From contig JAAPAO010000129.1 of NCBI GenBank assembly GCA_013115145.1, forward strand, positions 1 through 64,000: DNA of 64,000 nt, given 5' to 3'. Below the pieces are notes generated by a model that did no database searches, was not told the DNA's origin, and saw only the letters and a program-made list of their open reading frames with translations. The stretch is from Perkinsus chesapeaki (Eukaryota; Perkinsozoa; Perkinsida; Perkinsidae). This document shows, in pieces, positions 24,001-35,746 of this stretch (the first letter of the stretch is position 1; each line of letters begins with the position of its first letter). The translations under genes were made by a program, and so were the position numbers.

Positions 24001-25760
24001 GCGGCACAGCTCCGTGCGACGCCGCATTCCTCTTTCCAGTTCAAGTTGGTCGAGTCCTGGTAGAGCAGAGGATCGACTGTGCTGTTGGCAGCTGGTGGGC
24101 CACTGGTGATTGCTCCAAGGCGTGTGGCTCTGGCACGCAAGTCCTCCGGAGGAATATTATGGTAAATCCTAGAGGCGGAGGGACGCCCTGTCCCATCGAG
24201 GAGCTCCTCACCAAAACCGTGCAATGCAACACTGACCTGTGCCCGATTGCAGAGGTCCAGTCAGCAGTCACAGTCCCGACCGACATCTCGGCAGGCAGCG
24301 CCTTCAAGGTGGTTATAGACGGTGACAAGCTATCCCCGGCTGAGGACCGAATCATGTTACTGCCATCTACATCAACTCAGTGCGGAGATGACAACGTCAC
24401 CCATTACGGAGGGGCAGCCTGTGATTATGAAGGCCATCACGCTAAACGATTGGTGTGTGGCGACGGCGTATCGAGTATTCGTATAACAAGCGCGGCATCC
24501 GTGAGTCTCATGTCTGCTGCCCTGTAGCCTATCACCATACCTGTTCAGGTTCGGATATGTGTATGTGACTATGACTATACCGCTAGTGAGTCACTTGTTC
24601 TTCACTGGAGACCTTCATGATCATGGTTTCGTAATTTCAGGCAAGATAGCCACATCCGGTACCGTAGCCTCGGCGACGGTGGAGCCGTGCAGCAAGGTCT
24701 CCCACTACGAGCTGCAGCCTGCCTCTGGTGGGCTCATAAAGATAAATCCCTCCAGTGACTTTGGGCTCATTGTCGAGCCCAGTACGACAGGCCAGAAAGG
24801 CAGCTCTACTTGGCCAGTCGTTGTGATTGCCGGCCTAGTGTGCGTGCTGGCCATGGCTGGAGCTCTGGCGCTATACCATCGTTCAAAGCGAAAGGAGAAA
24901 TACAGTCCTGTAAGTATTAGATGAAGAGCGGTAGATTAGAGAAGCCTCTCCACTGTTAGGATCCCGATGGTGAACCAGCCTCCGACGCCCCTAGTGCCGC
25001 GATGATCGGGGACGATCTTCCCAGTTTCGACTTCATCAAGGCTTGGGACGACTACTACGTCTCTATAGGCTACAGGAGAGGTGCCACCATCATCACCGCC
25101 TCTTCATTATCCAGCAGTCCAGGCACGGCCTTCGAGATGTTCGGTATAACACCCGAGGGATTCACTGCTCCGAAGCCCTTGGCAATATCTGACATGGTCC
25201 CCACTCCTCCGCGCAGCCGTGCAGTAGGCCATCAGTGCGCTTGGTCGGGGCCAACATTGGATCTTTCTTCTTGTTTAGGGGTCCTTCAATGCCGGCTATG
25301 GCTACCCGTATGATACCGGTCCTTCCTCATTACCACAGCTGATGGTGAGAGACATAACCGCTGGCATCTGTGAATAGTTGGCATCATACAGGCACCCCAG
25401 ATGATGATGCGTCCAATGACCCCTCCGACAGAGTATGCTCTACCACAGCCAGCGCCTATGCTGGCCCTGCCCTACTATGATGAGGATGGGGGGCAGTATG
25501 ATAGCTACCAGTACGGTAGATCAGTAGCTTCACCATCTCTGGACATGTCCCTGCCGAGGCCACTCACTCCTCGAACTGCTGCTGCCAGTACTGTTGTGCA
25601 TTCGCTGATCCATTAATCTCACTTAGGTTTCCTCAACCAGGAGCTCAGCCCTCTACCAGCTTGGCAGGACCCATCTGATAGGGAGCGTGACCAGAAGGAT
25701 ATTAAGAGCAGTCCTGGTAGGCATCCCCGGTGCCCCTCGGCCATGCGTGTTGCCAAATAG
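18047..25760 (+). CDS. Large membrane-anchored surface protein with repeated CxC modules and TSP1
   Basis: A candidate ATG at 18,047 splices in frame to a hydrophobic leader (FLPLLRCFTVVLLGVVPYRV, then ASA) suitable as a signal peptide. The ectodomain repeats a unit with a beta-type segment (GTGFTAANSLAIV; GTGFQAADRIKLV; GRMLDPDNRILLV; GDKLSPAEDRIML) followed by a G-x-Y-x-x-C-x-C motif: TYTVCVC, FYRLCWC, NYRTCYC, IFNLCWC, SYKLCHC, VHQVCYC, MHVCYC and LYRACWC, at about 18,600, 19,630, 20,120, 21,400, 21,910, 22,390, 23,540 and 23,985. A thrombospondin type 1 module follows (GDCSKACGSGTQVLRR ... VQCNTDLCP, about 24,080-24,245), then a transmembrane helix (VVVIAGLVCVLAMAGALAL, about 24,814-24,880), a basic stop-transfer (RSKRKEK) and a Pro/Ser-rich cytoplasmic tail ending at 25,760. 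TSP1 modules mediate adhesion in apicomplexans; an adhesive or host-contact role is inferred. Many internal exon limits are not resolved. Confidence 0.7.
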
Positions 25761-25949
25761 TTCTAAGCGCGACGGCTGATGGGATCGTTGGAGATACAGG
25801 GGGCGAGGAAGCAGGCGGCGAAGCGACGCAGTCCGGAAAAGTTAATGGCAAGGTAGGTTTCGGAGATGCGATGAACCCTAACGCAACGGTTATGGCCGGG
25901 AAGCTTGGCCCAGGAGCGTTGTCTTGCCGATTGGCAGGTTACAGCCTTG

Positions 25950-28900
25950 ATGAGGTCCGGCACGAAAGGCCTGCGAGCCCTCGGTAAATCATTTACTAGC
26001 CATAACAAGCAGATGTTCAATACGCTGATGTCGAGGAGCAAGCGGGCGGAGGTCGCATCCGTTGTCGACGATGAGAAGCCTCCTGCGGTAGGCAGCATGT
26101 CTCCTACTGCCTCGCGTACTTTGACCGCGCTTTGCTGTTCAAGGTGCCCCCCACTGCTTCCAGCAGCAAAGACTTGTTTGAAGGGTCGCTTCCTGACCGC
26201 GAGGGTTTGGAAGCTCAGGCAGTGGAGAGGGAGGATCGAATGGTGGGTGGCAGTCGGGAGCATTTGCGTTACTACGTTCGCGTTTCGGTAGGATGTTGGC
26301 CGGTCACGGTCGCCGAGCGTCCTGCCTCCTCCTGGTGCTCCAAAAGTCCTACCGCTTGCCGAGCTGGAGTCGGAAACTCCGGCAAAGGCACAACCTCTGG
26401 CAGCTCCAGATGCTTTGCCGAATCCGGACGACAACAAGGAGAAGTCACCGCCGAGTGAAGGGGGGGACGCCCAGAAGGGAGCGAAGGCGGAAGTAACAGA
26501 GACGGCCGAGGATGGGGTTGCACGGGAGGTGGATAACTCGGTCAAGCCCGAGACGAAGGTTTGCCAACTAGTAGGATGGTAACTCTTACCACTTTACCTT
26601 TCAGAAGGAGGAGGAGCACAGCGCCGAGGAGAAGGATCCTCTTGAGCAGACCCATAAATCTGTTACCAGCCTTCTGTCTGCTGGCTTTTCATCCCGCCGA
26701 GGCTCTACGGAGGTATCTTACTATTAGCGAGTATAACTGCGGTCGAGGCGCCCTGTCAGGATGATGCTTTGGCTGGCAACACTGTCCCTTTGCCTGGTGC
26801 TATCCCCGCTGTGGATGAGCCCCTTACTCAGAGAGAGCCAGCATCGGTGAGATTGGCCTGGATGCCTCCTGTCCGGGGTATCTGTTGTATCAGGCATCCT
26901 CCACCACACGGAAGGCTCCTCCCCCTCCTATCAATTCAGTGGACAATAACGACAATGGTGAGCCTACCTCCTTTCCAGCGTCCATTCTCAGCAGCCTCAG
27001 GTTCCTTGGTAGATCCTCTAGACTTTTCAAGCACTAGTAGCATGCTCAAGTACAAGCCGATCGAATCACTGATGAAATCGCCAAAGGGAAAGTAGGTGCC
27101 CTTGCTGCCACTCCCCATTTCCTACCAGGTTCTCCCTCGGCCGTATGGCTGAGAGCAACAAGACAGCTGGAATCCTTGGAAACCTTGAACGTAGTGCTCC
27201 CTCGACCCCCAGGCAACCTGCGTCGCCAACATCGGTCAAGAGTCGCTCTAGCGGCGGCGGAGGCGGAGGCTTTCAGTCGCAACGTAAGTCACGCCACTGA
27301 GTCGGCTTTGCCGTGCATCAATCTCCTCAGCGCCTAGTGTGACACATATTCGAGGACCCCCCAGCGGTAGGAGTGTTGCGGTACCCTGCCAATCTATATC
27401 CTTGGCTAGGTCTGTTTTCTAGTGGAAGGTCCCCCAGAAGTCCAGCAGTTGGAGGCAGCTCTCCGAGGTCGGGGCCTTCCCCTCCTCCTCCCCAAGTATA
27501 ACATTAGTGGCTTGTGCTGCTCGATCCATTTGTATAACTTGGACTACATGCTGTTATTGCTGACGTTCACCCTTGCCTTGCCTGGTTGCGTGGTCAATCC
27601 TTCAACCTGAACTCTCCTTATACATTCTTCTGCCGGCATGCCCCACAGTGCTTCCGGCGGCCCGCCTAGTAGCTTCTCCTCGAGGTTGATGAGACTAGTG
27701 CGAGCAAGCAAACGGAGGCTGTCGGGGGAGACGGCAAGGGCAAAGAGCAGGATTGAAAGATGCGTAGCTGTTTCGAGCGCTGCCTGGACGAAAACGGCCG
27801 AGATGCTCCGACGGCCGCGGCAACGACGACCGTCGACAAAGTCCGCTGGCGTCTGCACGGAACTTCCCCTTTTTCAAGACGCTGAAGTGATGACCTGTGG
27901 AGGGCCGACCAGCGATGGGACACCGCCGTCATCGGTAGCATCTATAGGCCAAGCACGCGCCAGGGGGGACGGAGCGCCGAAAAGCCTTGCTAGAAGGAGG
28001 AGGACCGCATACCAACGAAGACAAGTAAGAGCATCCAGCCACTGGCACAGTCCTCTGGCCACTGCTACCATCTCAGCAAACCAACAAGGATCGGATGGAG
28101 GAAGGGGGTAGACAGGCAAGGCTCAATAGAGCGTGCCAGACTGAGGACGGAGAGCAGCAATCCTATGCAGCTCTTGTAGATGCCTACTGTGACTTTAAAG
28201 CAAAAGGTGAAACGGTGCGACTATAAGATATATTATCATGCTCCTCATCTTATCAGTTACAGTGAAGATCCTAGACTTGGGGCAAAGGTATGCTAATAAG
28301 GGGGACGACATGCTAATGTATAGAGTGTTGAGCTGGTGGAGACGATACTGCATAACAGTGAAGGTGCGTAGCCTTTAGTTCACCAACCTTCTCATATCAC
28401 ATAGTAGGCCGACGGTATAGAGAAGAGTCTGGCGTGGCACACACAGGAGGAGGATCGTTTAAGGGAGGCTATTAAGAAGGCACGTAGCGAACAAATACGA
28501 GGGCCGTCCAACACCAGCCTTCCCTCCGGTGTAGACCAGCGGCTCCTGGTCACTGGTAAGCATGCCACAGAGAGGTAGGGCAAGCTCTCATCGCTGTCTA
28601 CCTAGATCCTGTCTCAGTGGCCTGTCAGAGTCTCCACCATCAGTGAGTAGTTTAGCCGGTCCTGTACCCACAAGGCGATTGCCCCGTACTACGACCATCC
28701 CCGACAACGGAGGTGTCGAGCTGTGAGTCCATCTTGGCGGAAGGGAAACATGCAGCTCCGTGTAGGTATGACGGGCCGGTGTTTGAGCCAGCCTTGCCCA
28801 AAGTAGAGGTGGAGCCGTTGTCCGCCGGCCCACTGATGGTGGACGCTACTCAAGTGCCTTGGGCTGACCGACTTGACAACACTGTCGGCGGGGAGAAGGT

Positions 28901-29303
28901 GACCGGTGAAAAGCATATAGCAGAGCCCTCCAGTGATGTGCATTGGAAGGCGGCTTTCCTCAATGATAACAAGAACCTCTCACGCTCTGTGGTGCCATCG
29001 AAGCCGAGTATGGCGGTTTGTGAGGCTGCTTTAGAGGAGGGCTCAGAGGGAATGACCGAACAGCCTTACCAGAACGAAGTGCTGGTGAGGAAGGTACTGG
29101 AGAAGAGCAGCCGGCGGAAGGGCCTGAGGAAAGGAGGGCAGAACAGTCTGATGATGACTGTTGACGACTTCAGACAAAAAATGGTAGGAAGGAGCCTGGT
29201 TACATACGACAAGCTGGTGATTCAGGAGGCATTGAAGATACTCGAAGAGGCGGTGTTCAATAAACCAAAGCTTACCAACATGCATCTTGCCGCTGGTGTG
29301 TGA
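25950..29303 (+). CDS. Unknown low-complexity, partly coiled-coil protein
   Basis: Not recognised. A candidate ATG at 25,950 gives MRSGTKGLRALGKSFTSHNK; a 56-bp intron (26,088-26,143) joins VVDDEKPP to TASSSKDLFEGSLPDREGLE. The following exons are acidic and Glu/Ala/Pro-rich (KEKSPPSEGGDAQKGAKAEV; KEEEHSAEEKDPLEQTHKS; TTRKAPPPPINSVDNNDN). From about 28,085 a more ordered part begins (ARLNRACQTEDGEQQSYAAL, VELVETILHNSE, DRLREAIKKARSEQIRG), ending in a long final exon from 28,713 with QNSLMMTVDDFRQKMVGRSL and YDKLVIQEALKILEEAVFNK, stop at 29,301-29,303. Exons between 27,450 and 28,080 are ambiguous in frame, so this may be two genes. A long minus-strand frame at 25,763-26,545 is antisense to it. 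Confidence 0.45.
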
Positions 29304-29451
29304 CACATCATTATGGCAGTTATGTTGGGTTGATTAGAAATGGTTGGGCTCACCAGCGGTCATCCACGGTAGTGGCTCCCATCGGTGGGGATGGCAACAA
29401 GGGTCGGTTGTAGAACGGGGCTCCTTATTAGTAGTTAAAGCATGGGAAAGA

Positions 29452-32185
29452 AAGCCGCTGGTGGTAAAAAAGGAAAGAAAAAGGGAAAGGATTCTAAGAA
29501 GGTTTGGGCACTGACGCGTACGCCCATATTGGCTATAGCGAGTGACCGAATAGTCTTCATTCAGCTGCCCAGCAGAGCGCTGTCAAGGAGGCAGCTGAGG
29601 TCCGTCTGAGGCATCTGGTCATGTCATCGGGGGTGCAGTATAAGGACGATGCTGGTGAGTGCTCCCTCTACCCCTGACAACAAGGCTCCTTCCGTTGTTC
29701 AGACAGCGAGGCGCTATGTATGGAAGTTGCCCGGCTCACCAAGCAGCACGGTATATCCATGAACGTCAGGACAAAACCGCTGAGACGGTGGAACCTCCTA
29801 CAGGCGAGGAGAGAGGGACTGCAGGGCAGATCGATTACCTCTGCCCTACAGGTCGCGGTCCGTAATGGCAACTTGCCTTTAGTGAGGCTCATGGTGGAGC
29901 AGCTTGGCGGCGACCTCTCGCTACGTGACGATGGTATGCCCAGGCGACTGTGCGCAATGGCAAGTCCCATTGGCAGGCCTGGCGCCATTGGGGCAGCTTG
30001 AAGGAGGAGGTGCCGAGCCAAAGGGTGACCCAAAGGGGAAGGGGAAGGACGCCAAAGCTAAGGCCAAAGCCAAGGCCAAAGCTAAGGAGGCTCCGAAGAA
30101 GGACAAGGATGGGAAGAAGAGTGGTAAGGTTATGCTTTGGCCAGAAAAATGGTGATAGATGATGACTACTACTCAGCTGGTGGCAAGGAGGCTAATGCCA
30201 AAGGCCAAGAGAGAGAAGAACTTATAAGGCGATTGTATAGGCCTCCAATACCAGCAGCTCATGGTGGCAATTGTGTACATGTGGCGGTAGACTACGGCCA
30301 TACACATGTAAAGGATGGTTGATGCGAAACACCAGAGGGATGGCTGCAGGTCCTGGATTATATAATAACTAAGGCTATGGAGTCGGGAAGCCAGAACCTC
30401 CTCAATGCTAAGACATTGGCCGGCCGCAAGCAGACGCCGTTGGTTACAGCAGCAGCGCTTGGCCGGTGAGAGACTGCGAGGTGGTCAAAAGACGGTGGCA
30501 TGTCTGGTGTTTAGGACACAGGCTGTGAAGTTACTACTGGCCCGCTGTAGAGAGCAAGTCGACGTGTTTGGTGTGGATGCAGCTGGAAGATCAGCAGCAT
30601 GGTGGGCCACCATAGTAGATGTACTCATTCATCACTCCCTTTGTTCAGGTATGCTGTTGCAATGGGCTGGCGGGGAATGCTCGGTAGGAGGCAAGGCCGA
30701 CACAAACATACTGTCCCACTCAGGGGAGCTAGCGAAGGATACGGATATCCGAACCCTTCTTTCTGATCAAGCAATGACGGACGCTACTTACAAGCATGCA
30801 ATTGAGTGTGCAGCCAGGGATGGCCACGTTGACACTGTAAACCGCTGGAGTTGTATACCGTAGAAAATTATTCCAGGTGAGACGAGCGGAGACACTGTCT
30901 GGAGACAAACGAACACAGTTGAGCAACGCAATCGGTGACATGGCACTGCGGTGAGGAAACTGCTGCTCGTTCGGCAAGATTGTACAGAGCAGATGTGGAG
31001 CACCGGACCTGCTTCGACAAAAGGAACTGCCAAAGTACATGACGATGGCCATGTGCTGCTGCCTTGCCATATATACGGCGACTAGCCGTGAGGAGCGACA
31101 AAAACTGAGTTCCTAAAATACCATCGTGTCTTGGTAGCGGATCATCGGCGGCGTCTGATACTGCTGCTACGGCACGCTCTCCAGGACGGCCCAAATGTGA
31201 GTATCTCGAAAGTCAGCTGCCTAGTTGAACATTTTGCAGCGGCTGGCTACCCAGAGCACGGCTGAGAATCAGACGGCGATGCATTTCTTATGTGGGGCGG
31301 AGATCCCCCAGGAAGAGGTGCCAAGGACAGTAGTCGGGTGGCACCTGAACTGCCTTCTCAGGACGGAAGAGAACAAGATGAAGCAGATGATGCGGAAGAC
31401 ACAACCAAACCTCCAAAGTTGTTGCTATCACCTGTACCTCGTATGCGAGGAGTACTGATGCGGAAATTCTCTCTGGCTCATTTGAACCCTTCTATTGGCA
31501 GGCCTTCGCTTACGCTGCCTACATGACAAGACACCGGCATCTTATCGAGGCAGTTGATTTGTAGAGCCACAGCCAAACAACGGCACCGAATGTGGCTGGC
31601 AGGTTGGTCGAGGCTAACGCGGCAGTAGATGTTCGAGACCATTGCAATGCAACTCCACTGCGTTACTATGAGAAGCAATATAGAGTGCTTCAACGGCGGA
31701 TGCCGGACTTCGACCGAGGTCATACTCCCTATACACGGACCTGCACATCTTTCTATCAGACCTCCACATGGAGCTTTCCGTAAAATTGGGAGAACCCCCT
31801 TTGACAGTCGATGAGGCCATTAACGTGCTGGCAATCGCTTCAGAAAGGCCTCAAACATCTCAGTCAATGGGGAGGCCTCAAACAGCCACAAGGTGAGAGA
31901 TCTTCTCTTCTCGTCGTCAGGTCAACGATCTCTCTCAGTGCAACATCGTTTTCCCATTTATCCCAAGGAGGGGAGATTGGTGGACCCACTACCAGTACGC
32001 TGAAGGCGTTTATGCATCGCATCTGTTGTCATAGGCACTCGAGCGAGCACGCCAGGATACCACACAGGTTCAATGAAGAAACAACTAATGTTGTAATTGC
32101 CACCATGTTGTTATGCATCAGCAATACTTCGATGTTTAAAGTATCTTGTTTGAGTTTTCGAGTGTCACTACCAAACACAATATGA
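29452..32185 (+). CDS. Ankyrin-repeat protein
   Basis: ATG at 29,452 opens a Lys/Gly-rich head (MGKKAAGGKKGKKKGKDSKK). Exons then read VKEAAEVRLRHLVMSSGVQY, MEVARLTKQHGISMNVRT and the first clear ankyrin unit, ALQVAVRNGNLPLVRLMVEQ followed by LGGDLSLRDDG. A Lys/Ala repeat (KAKAKAKAKAKE, about 30,045-30,100) is followed by further ankyrin-like units: GNCVHVAVDYGHTHVK, GRKQTPLVTAAALGRTQAVK leading into LLLARC, DATYKHAIECAARDGHVDTV and AGRLVEANAAVDVRDHCNAT followed by PL. The C-terminal exon reads LHIFLSDLHMELSVKLGEPP and VDEAINVLAIASERPQTSQS. Ankyrin repeats bind protein partners; no enzyme domain is seen. Exons around 30,880-31,230 and the end (31,990 or 32,185) are approximate. Confidence 0.6.
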
Positions 32186-32341
32186 AATAATGAAACACAC
32201 AAAATCAAAAAATGTAACATTAAAAGAAGAGCACATTGATGTGCCACTCAACTCGTGTATTATATGGCTAATCCAAAAATACTTTATAAAAAGATAACTG
32301 ACATCCCAACCATTGAGGTTTGGATCTAATTTCTGATAGAA

Positions 32342-33809
32342 TTAATGATATGAGGGAGGATACGAGGCGGAGGAAGTCAACGGACTCCCGGAATACCGAC
32401 TTGAACAGACTGTCGTAGACGCTGTCGTCGAAGCATCGCATACCATATCAACCAAAGCCTTGACAGTTCGTCGTCTAGACCTCATCCGTTCACCGACTCG
32501 GTCATACAAATGTTCAAGTTGATGCCGATTGCCGGACTCATGGCCGTCTAACAGAACCGGTAATTGTTGAGCATAGAAGTCCACAAAGGTGCTATTGACA
32601 TCGTTGTCACAAAAGAGACGTTCGGCCTCCATTCGAGGACCAGTTGGAGCGTCACCAGCGTCAAGCTCAGCAAGCAGGAGCATCACTTCGCAGCTGCTGA
32701 AACTGTTCATCGAACTAAATCGATCGGTCTCAGGATGAACTTGATCGGCTATCCACAACGGAGTGTCTACAGAAGTTAGCCTTTCGCATGGCCGCTCAGT
32801 GAGAAGGCTCCGTATAAAGTCAGGAGGGATGACACCACCACCGGGGCAATCAAAGACACCAAGCTGGCACGTTGCAACAGCATTAGCTAATTTAAGGGCG
32901 CGCTGGCGATTGTGTTGTCGCGATAGCTTCTCCGTCTGAGGCTCGAATATAATCTCGCGAATGACGGGGTGGATGTAGCACTGAGTGAAAAGGAGAGCGA
33001 TAATCCTGAAAATAACAGACATGACCAATTAGAATGGAGGAAATATCTTACCCGATACTCCACATATCAGTTGAAGGGCCACAAGCGTTGATGTAAACTT
33101 CGGGGGCAACATAGGGATGGGTACCGCATATCCGCCCGTGAGTGTTGGCAAAGCCGAAGTCTATCAGCTTGAGGACGCCGTTCTTAGCAAAGATGAAGTG
33201 TTCTAATTTAAGATCTCGATGAACCACACCTGCTCGATGAATATGCTGCACTGCCCGCCAAATCTGAGCTAATATACCAGCAGCCTGCTCAGCCGTCACC
33301 GTCTTCCGTCTTTGTTGCAACCACGAGTGTAAGTCACCATCACCATCAATTAATTCGAGCACCAACCAGACTTGAGTGTCATCTTCGTACACTTCATAAA
33401 GGCGACAAACGTTAGGATGAGGCTCGATCTGAAGCATCGCTGCTGCCTCCGAGTACACCAAGTCGGCAGCATCCTTCCCAGCCATATCGAGCTTATCAAT
33501 CCGCTTAACAGCGAACCGCTCTCCGGTCGTCTTTCGCCGAGCGACACAGACAGACCCAGAGTAACCCTTGCCGAGGCTTTCCTCCAGGTCAAAGTCTCGT
33601 GTGATGTTACGGCCCTTGAAGACTCGTGGATCATTATGCCTTCCACCGCGAAGAATAGGGACGCGACAGGGACCCTTCGATTGGCCCCGAGGGTTCCGTA
33701 TAACCACGCGGGGGCGGCGATCCTTACGCGACTTGCCGTGCCGCGACTTGAAAGGAATCCAGTTAAAAATGCCAGAGAAGCAATAGCACGATGTTTGGGA
33801 GACTGCCAT
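32342..33809 (-). CDS. CDPK-like protein kinase
   Basis: Two exons on the minus strand, 33,809-33,052 and 33,005-32,342, with a 46-bp intron (33,006-33,051), give about 473 residues. After a basic N-terminus (MAVSQTSCYCFSG, then KSRHGKSRKDRR) the kinase domain shows LGKGYSGSVCVARRKT (Gly loop), FAVKRIDKL (catalytic Lys), HRDLKLEHF (33,196-33,226), LKLIDFGFAN (DFG), GTHPYVAPEVY (APE) and DMWSIG followed by IIALLFT after the intron. FIRSLLTERPCERLT closes the C-lobe. The loop differs from HRDLKxEN: the metal-binding Asn is His. The C-terminal 170 residues include DNDVNSTFVDFYAQQL, which resembles a degenerate EF-hand; no intact calcium loop is seen. The Cys pair near the start could be acylated (inference). 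It is head to tail with the exchanger gene. Confidence 0.8.
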
Positions 33810-34009
33810 GATACCAAAAATAACTGATATAATGAAAGATAGCGGTGCTAGATTGGAAGGGGACACTTAACACAACGACAACAACGACATTACTAGTACA
33901 ACAAATTAAATTAATCACATCGCAAAATATGCGGCCATGCCCACCATGACAATAATAAGCCAACAGAAGAGCCCGGTCAATTAAAGTAAAGACCAACACC
34001 GTATTCACA

Positions 34010-35746
34010 TTACTCCGATCCACCTCGCACCAGAGCGTACACGACATAGGCGCCATAGATGGTTAATAAGGATGCGCCCATACGCTTGCTCAGAATCCAC
34101 TTGTTCAACTTCACTGTAGCCAGAAATAAAAGTAGGACAACGGTGAGTATGAGAATATACTGCGGTAATGTACTGGTAGCACCAGTGAATAGAACCTTCT
34201 TCCCCATGGCCAGCTTGAGGGTCCATGGAACGCCCAGACCGAGCATAATGTCGAACACATTAGAGCCAATTGCGTTGGACACAGCCATGTCACCTTCTCC
34301 TTGCTTTGCCACCGCTATCGATCCAAGTGCATCGGGTACACTAGTGCCCGCAGCCAAGAACACCAGGCCCATAACGAGAGCTGGAAGGTTCAATATGCAG
34401 CCGATTCTATTGCACGCATCAACCATAAGATACGTCAGAGCTCCAATCCACAGTATAGATAACGAAAAGAGTATCCAGTACCGTGATGGGCCGGGCATAG
34501 TGTACTCCCACAGTATGACGAGGGGATCTCTTACCCACTTCCTCCACCCCTTCAGCTCCTCCTTCTCCTCCTCTTCTATTTTCCCTTCTGCCTCAACAAT
34601 GGTCGGCTCAGCCCCCTCAGTAGGCCCAGGGGCCGGGGCATAGACTTGGTGATGTATATCGATTATTGTATGGCTCTTAGCTCTGAACTTATTAACACCG
34701 TACTGGTAGGATACACGCCGATGAGGATGGTAACCGTCCAGCGACCCAGAGGCAGAATGTCTTCTTTGACTGCTCACCAAGCTGTCGACAGAGAGACCCC
34801 TGGGCCTTTGGGTTGTTGTCTCTTCGGTGGCAACATTTGGGAGCTCCGCAGCTGGAGGCGAGTCCGGGCCACCAGTGCCACCATCAGCGGCAGGTGATGA
34901 GGAAGGAGGGGCTTCCTCAATGTCTTCGCTTTCTTTTTTATCATCTTCTACAGTGGCCTGCTTGCCGGTATCGACTGTGTCTACAGCCCCGATGGCAATG
35001 ACCTCCACATCGCCGTTGCGAGCGCCCACCTTAAGAGCGATGGCCTCGCTATACTTCATAAATACACAGTATAGCACATAGGAGAACACCATGAGCAGAG
35101 CTTCCCAAATGACAATTTCCTCATCTAGTAGAACCAGACTCATCTCCGATATGGCAATAACGTAGAATATAGTATCTCTCGTTAGGGGGTACCAGCATAT
35201 CTTAAGAGACTGACCAGCAAAGAGGCAGGTGGCTCCGATGATAACGAGGATGTTGAATATAGCCGAGCCGATAATAGTACCGACACCACCTTCATTAACG
35301 ATTAAAAAGGTGGCCACGATAGAGGTGAAGAGCTCAGGAGCCGATGACCCAGCAGCCATGAAGGTGGCACCGGCCACATCCGGTGATAGCTCTAATGCTT
35401 CGGATATGGCCTCGAGAGCTATAACGAAGTAATCATCACACATAGATCCCAAAGCCTTGAAGGCATAAAGCATAAGTATGAAGGATATAATGAGATCTAG
35501 AGGAGCAGGGAGGACCGAGGTGCCGGGGGAGTCAGTGTCGCAGTCCATTATACCACTACAAGAGCAATCACCAAATACCATACCGAGAATAGAAGCCTCG
35601 TCTTCAACACCGCTCAGCTGTCTGGTAGAGGCACTGTCGGCCAACACTAGACATGGTGATAGGAGAGCCGATGCGATCACTGCTTTATACCTGAAAGATA
35701 CGAAAGAGGTCGGCTTGGGGGCAGATGGGGTATCCCACCTTGCCAT
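34010..35746 (-). CDS. K+-dependent Na+/Ca2+ exchanger family (SLC24/NCKX-like)
   Basis: One uninterrupted frame of about 578 residues from the ATG at 35,746 to the stop at 34,010-34,012. A hydrophobic leader (YKAVIASALLSPCLVLADS) suits a signal peptide. The alpha-1 repeat reads DVAGATFMAAGSSAPELFTS with GTIIGSAIFNILVIIGA; a long acidic/Ser-rich cytosolic loop follows; the alpha-2 repeat reads LPALVMGLVFLAAGTSVPDA and VSNAIGSNVFDIMLGLGVPW. These are the ion-binding repeats of the CaCA superfamily and match NCKX proteins in layout and length. The likely job is Ca2+ export in exchange for Na+, at the plasma membrane or an internal membrane. It is unusual in this window for its length without introns. 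Confidence 0.9.
   Translation of the reverse strand: MARWDTPSAPKPTSFVSFRYKAVIASALLSPCLVLADSASTRQLSGVEDEASILGMVFGDCSCSGIMDCDTDSPGTSVLPAPLDLIISFILMLYAFKALGSMCDDYFVIALEAISEALELSPDVAGATFMAAGSSAPELFTSIVATFLIVNEGGVGTIIGSAIFNILVIIGATCLFAGQSLKICWYPLTRDTIFYVIAISEMSLVLLDEEIVIWEALLMVFSYVLYCVFMKYSEAIALKVGARNGDVEVIAIGAVDTVDTGKQATVEDDKKESEDIEEAPPSSSPAADGGTGGPDSPPAAELPNVATEETTTQRPRGLSVDSLVSSQRRHSASGSLDGYHPHRRVSYQYGVNKFRAKSHTIIDIHHQVYAPAPGPTEGAEPTIVEAEGKIEEEEKEELKGWRKWVRDPLVILWEYTMPGPSRYWILFSLSILWIGALTYLMVDACNRIGCILNLPALVMGLVFLAAGTSVPDALGSIAVAKQGEGDMAVSNAIGSNVFDIMLGLGVPWTLKLAMGKKVLFTGATSTLPQYILILTVVLLLFLATVKLNKWILSKRMGASLLTIYGAYVVYALVRGGSE

Noticed and set aside
25763-26545. A 260-codon open frame on the minus strand
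   Set aside because: It is antisense to plus-strand exons whose codon and amino-acid make-up and GT-AG joins fit a gene; its product is Ser/Ala/Arg-rich noise without a motif.
27638-28108. A 157-codon plus-strand frame beginning MPHSASGGPPSS
   Set aside because: Its Arg/Ser-rich make-up differs from neighbouring exons, and a second frame in the same stretch (SASKQTEAVGGDGKGKEQD) fits them better; I could not settle the frame, so it is not called as a separate gene.
33810-33866. A hydrophobic signal-anchor at the start of the CDPK-like kinase
   Set aside because: It needs a GTG start codon; the first ATG is at 33,809, after the hydrophobic segment.
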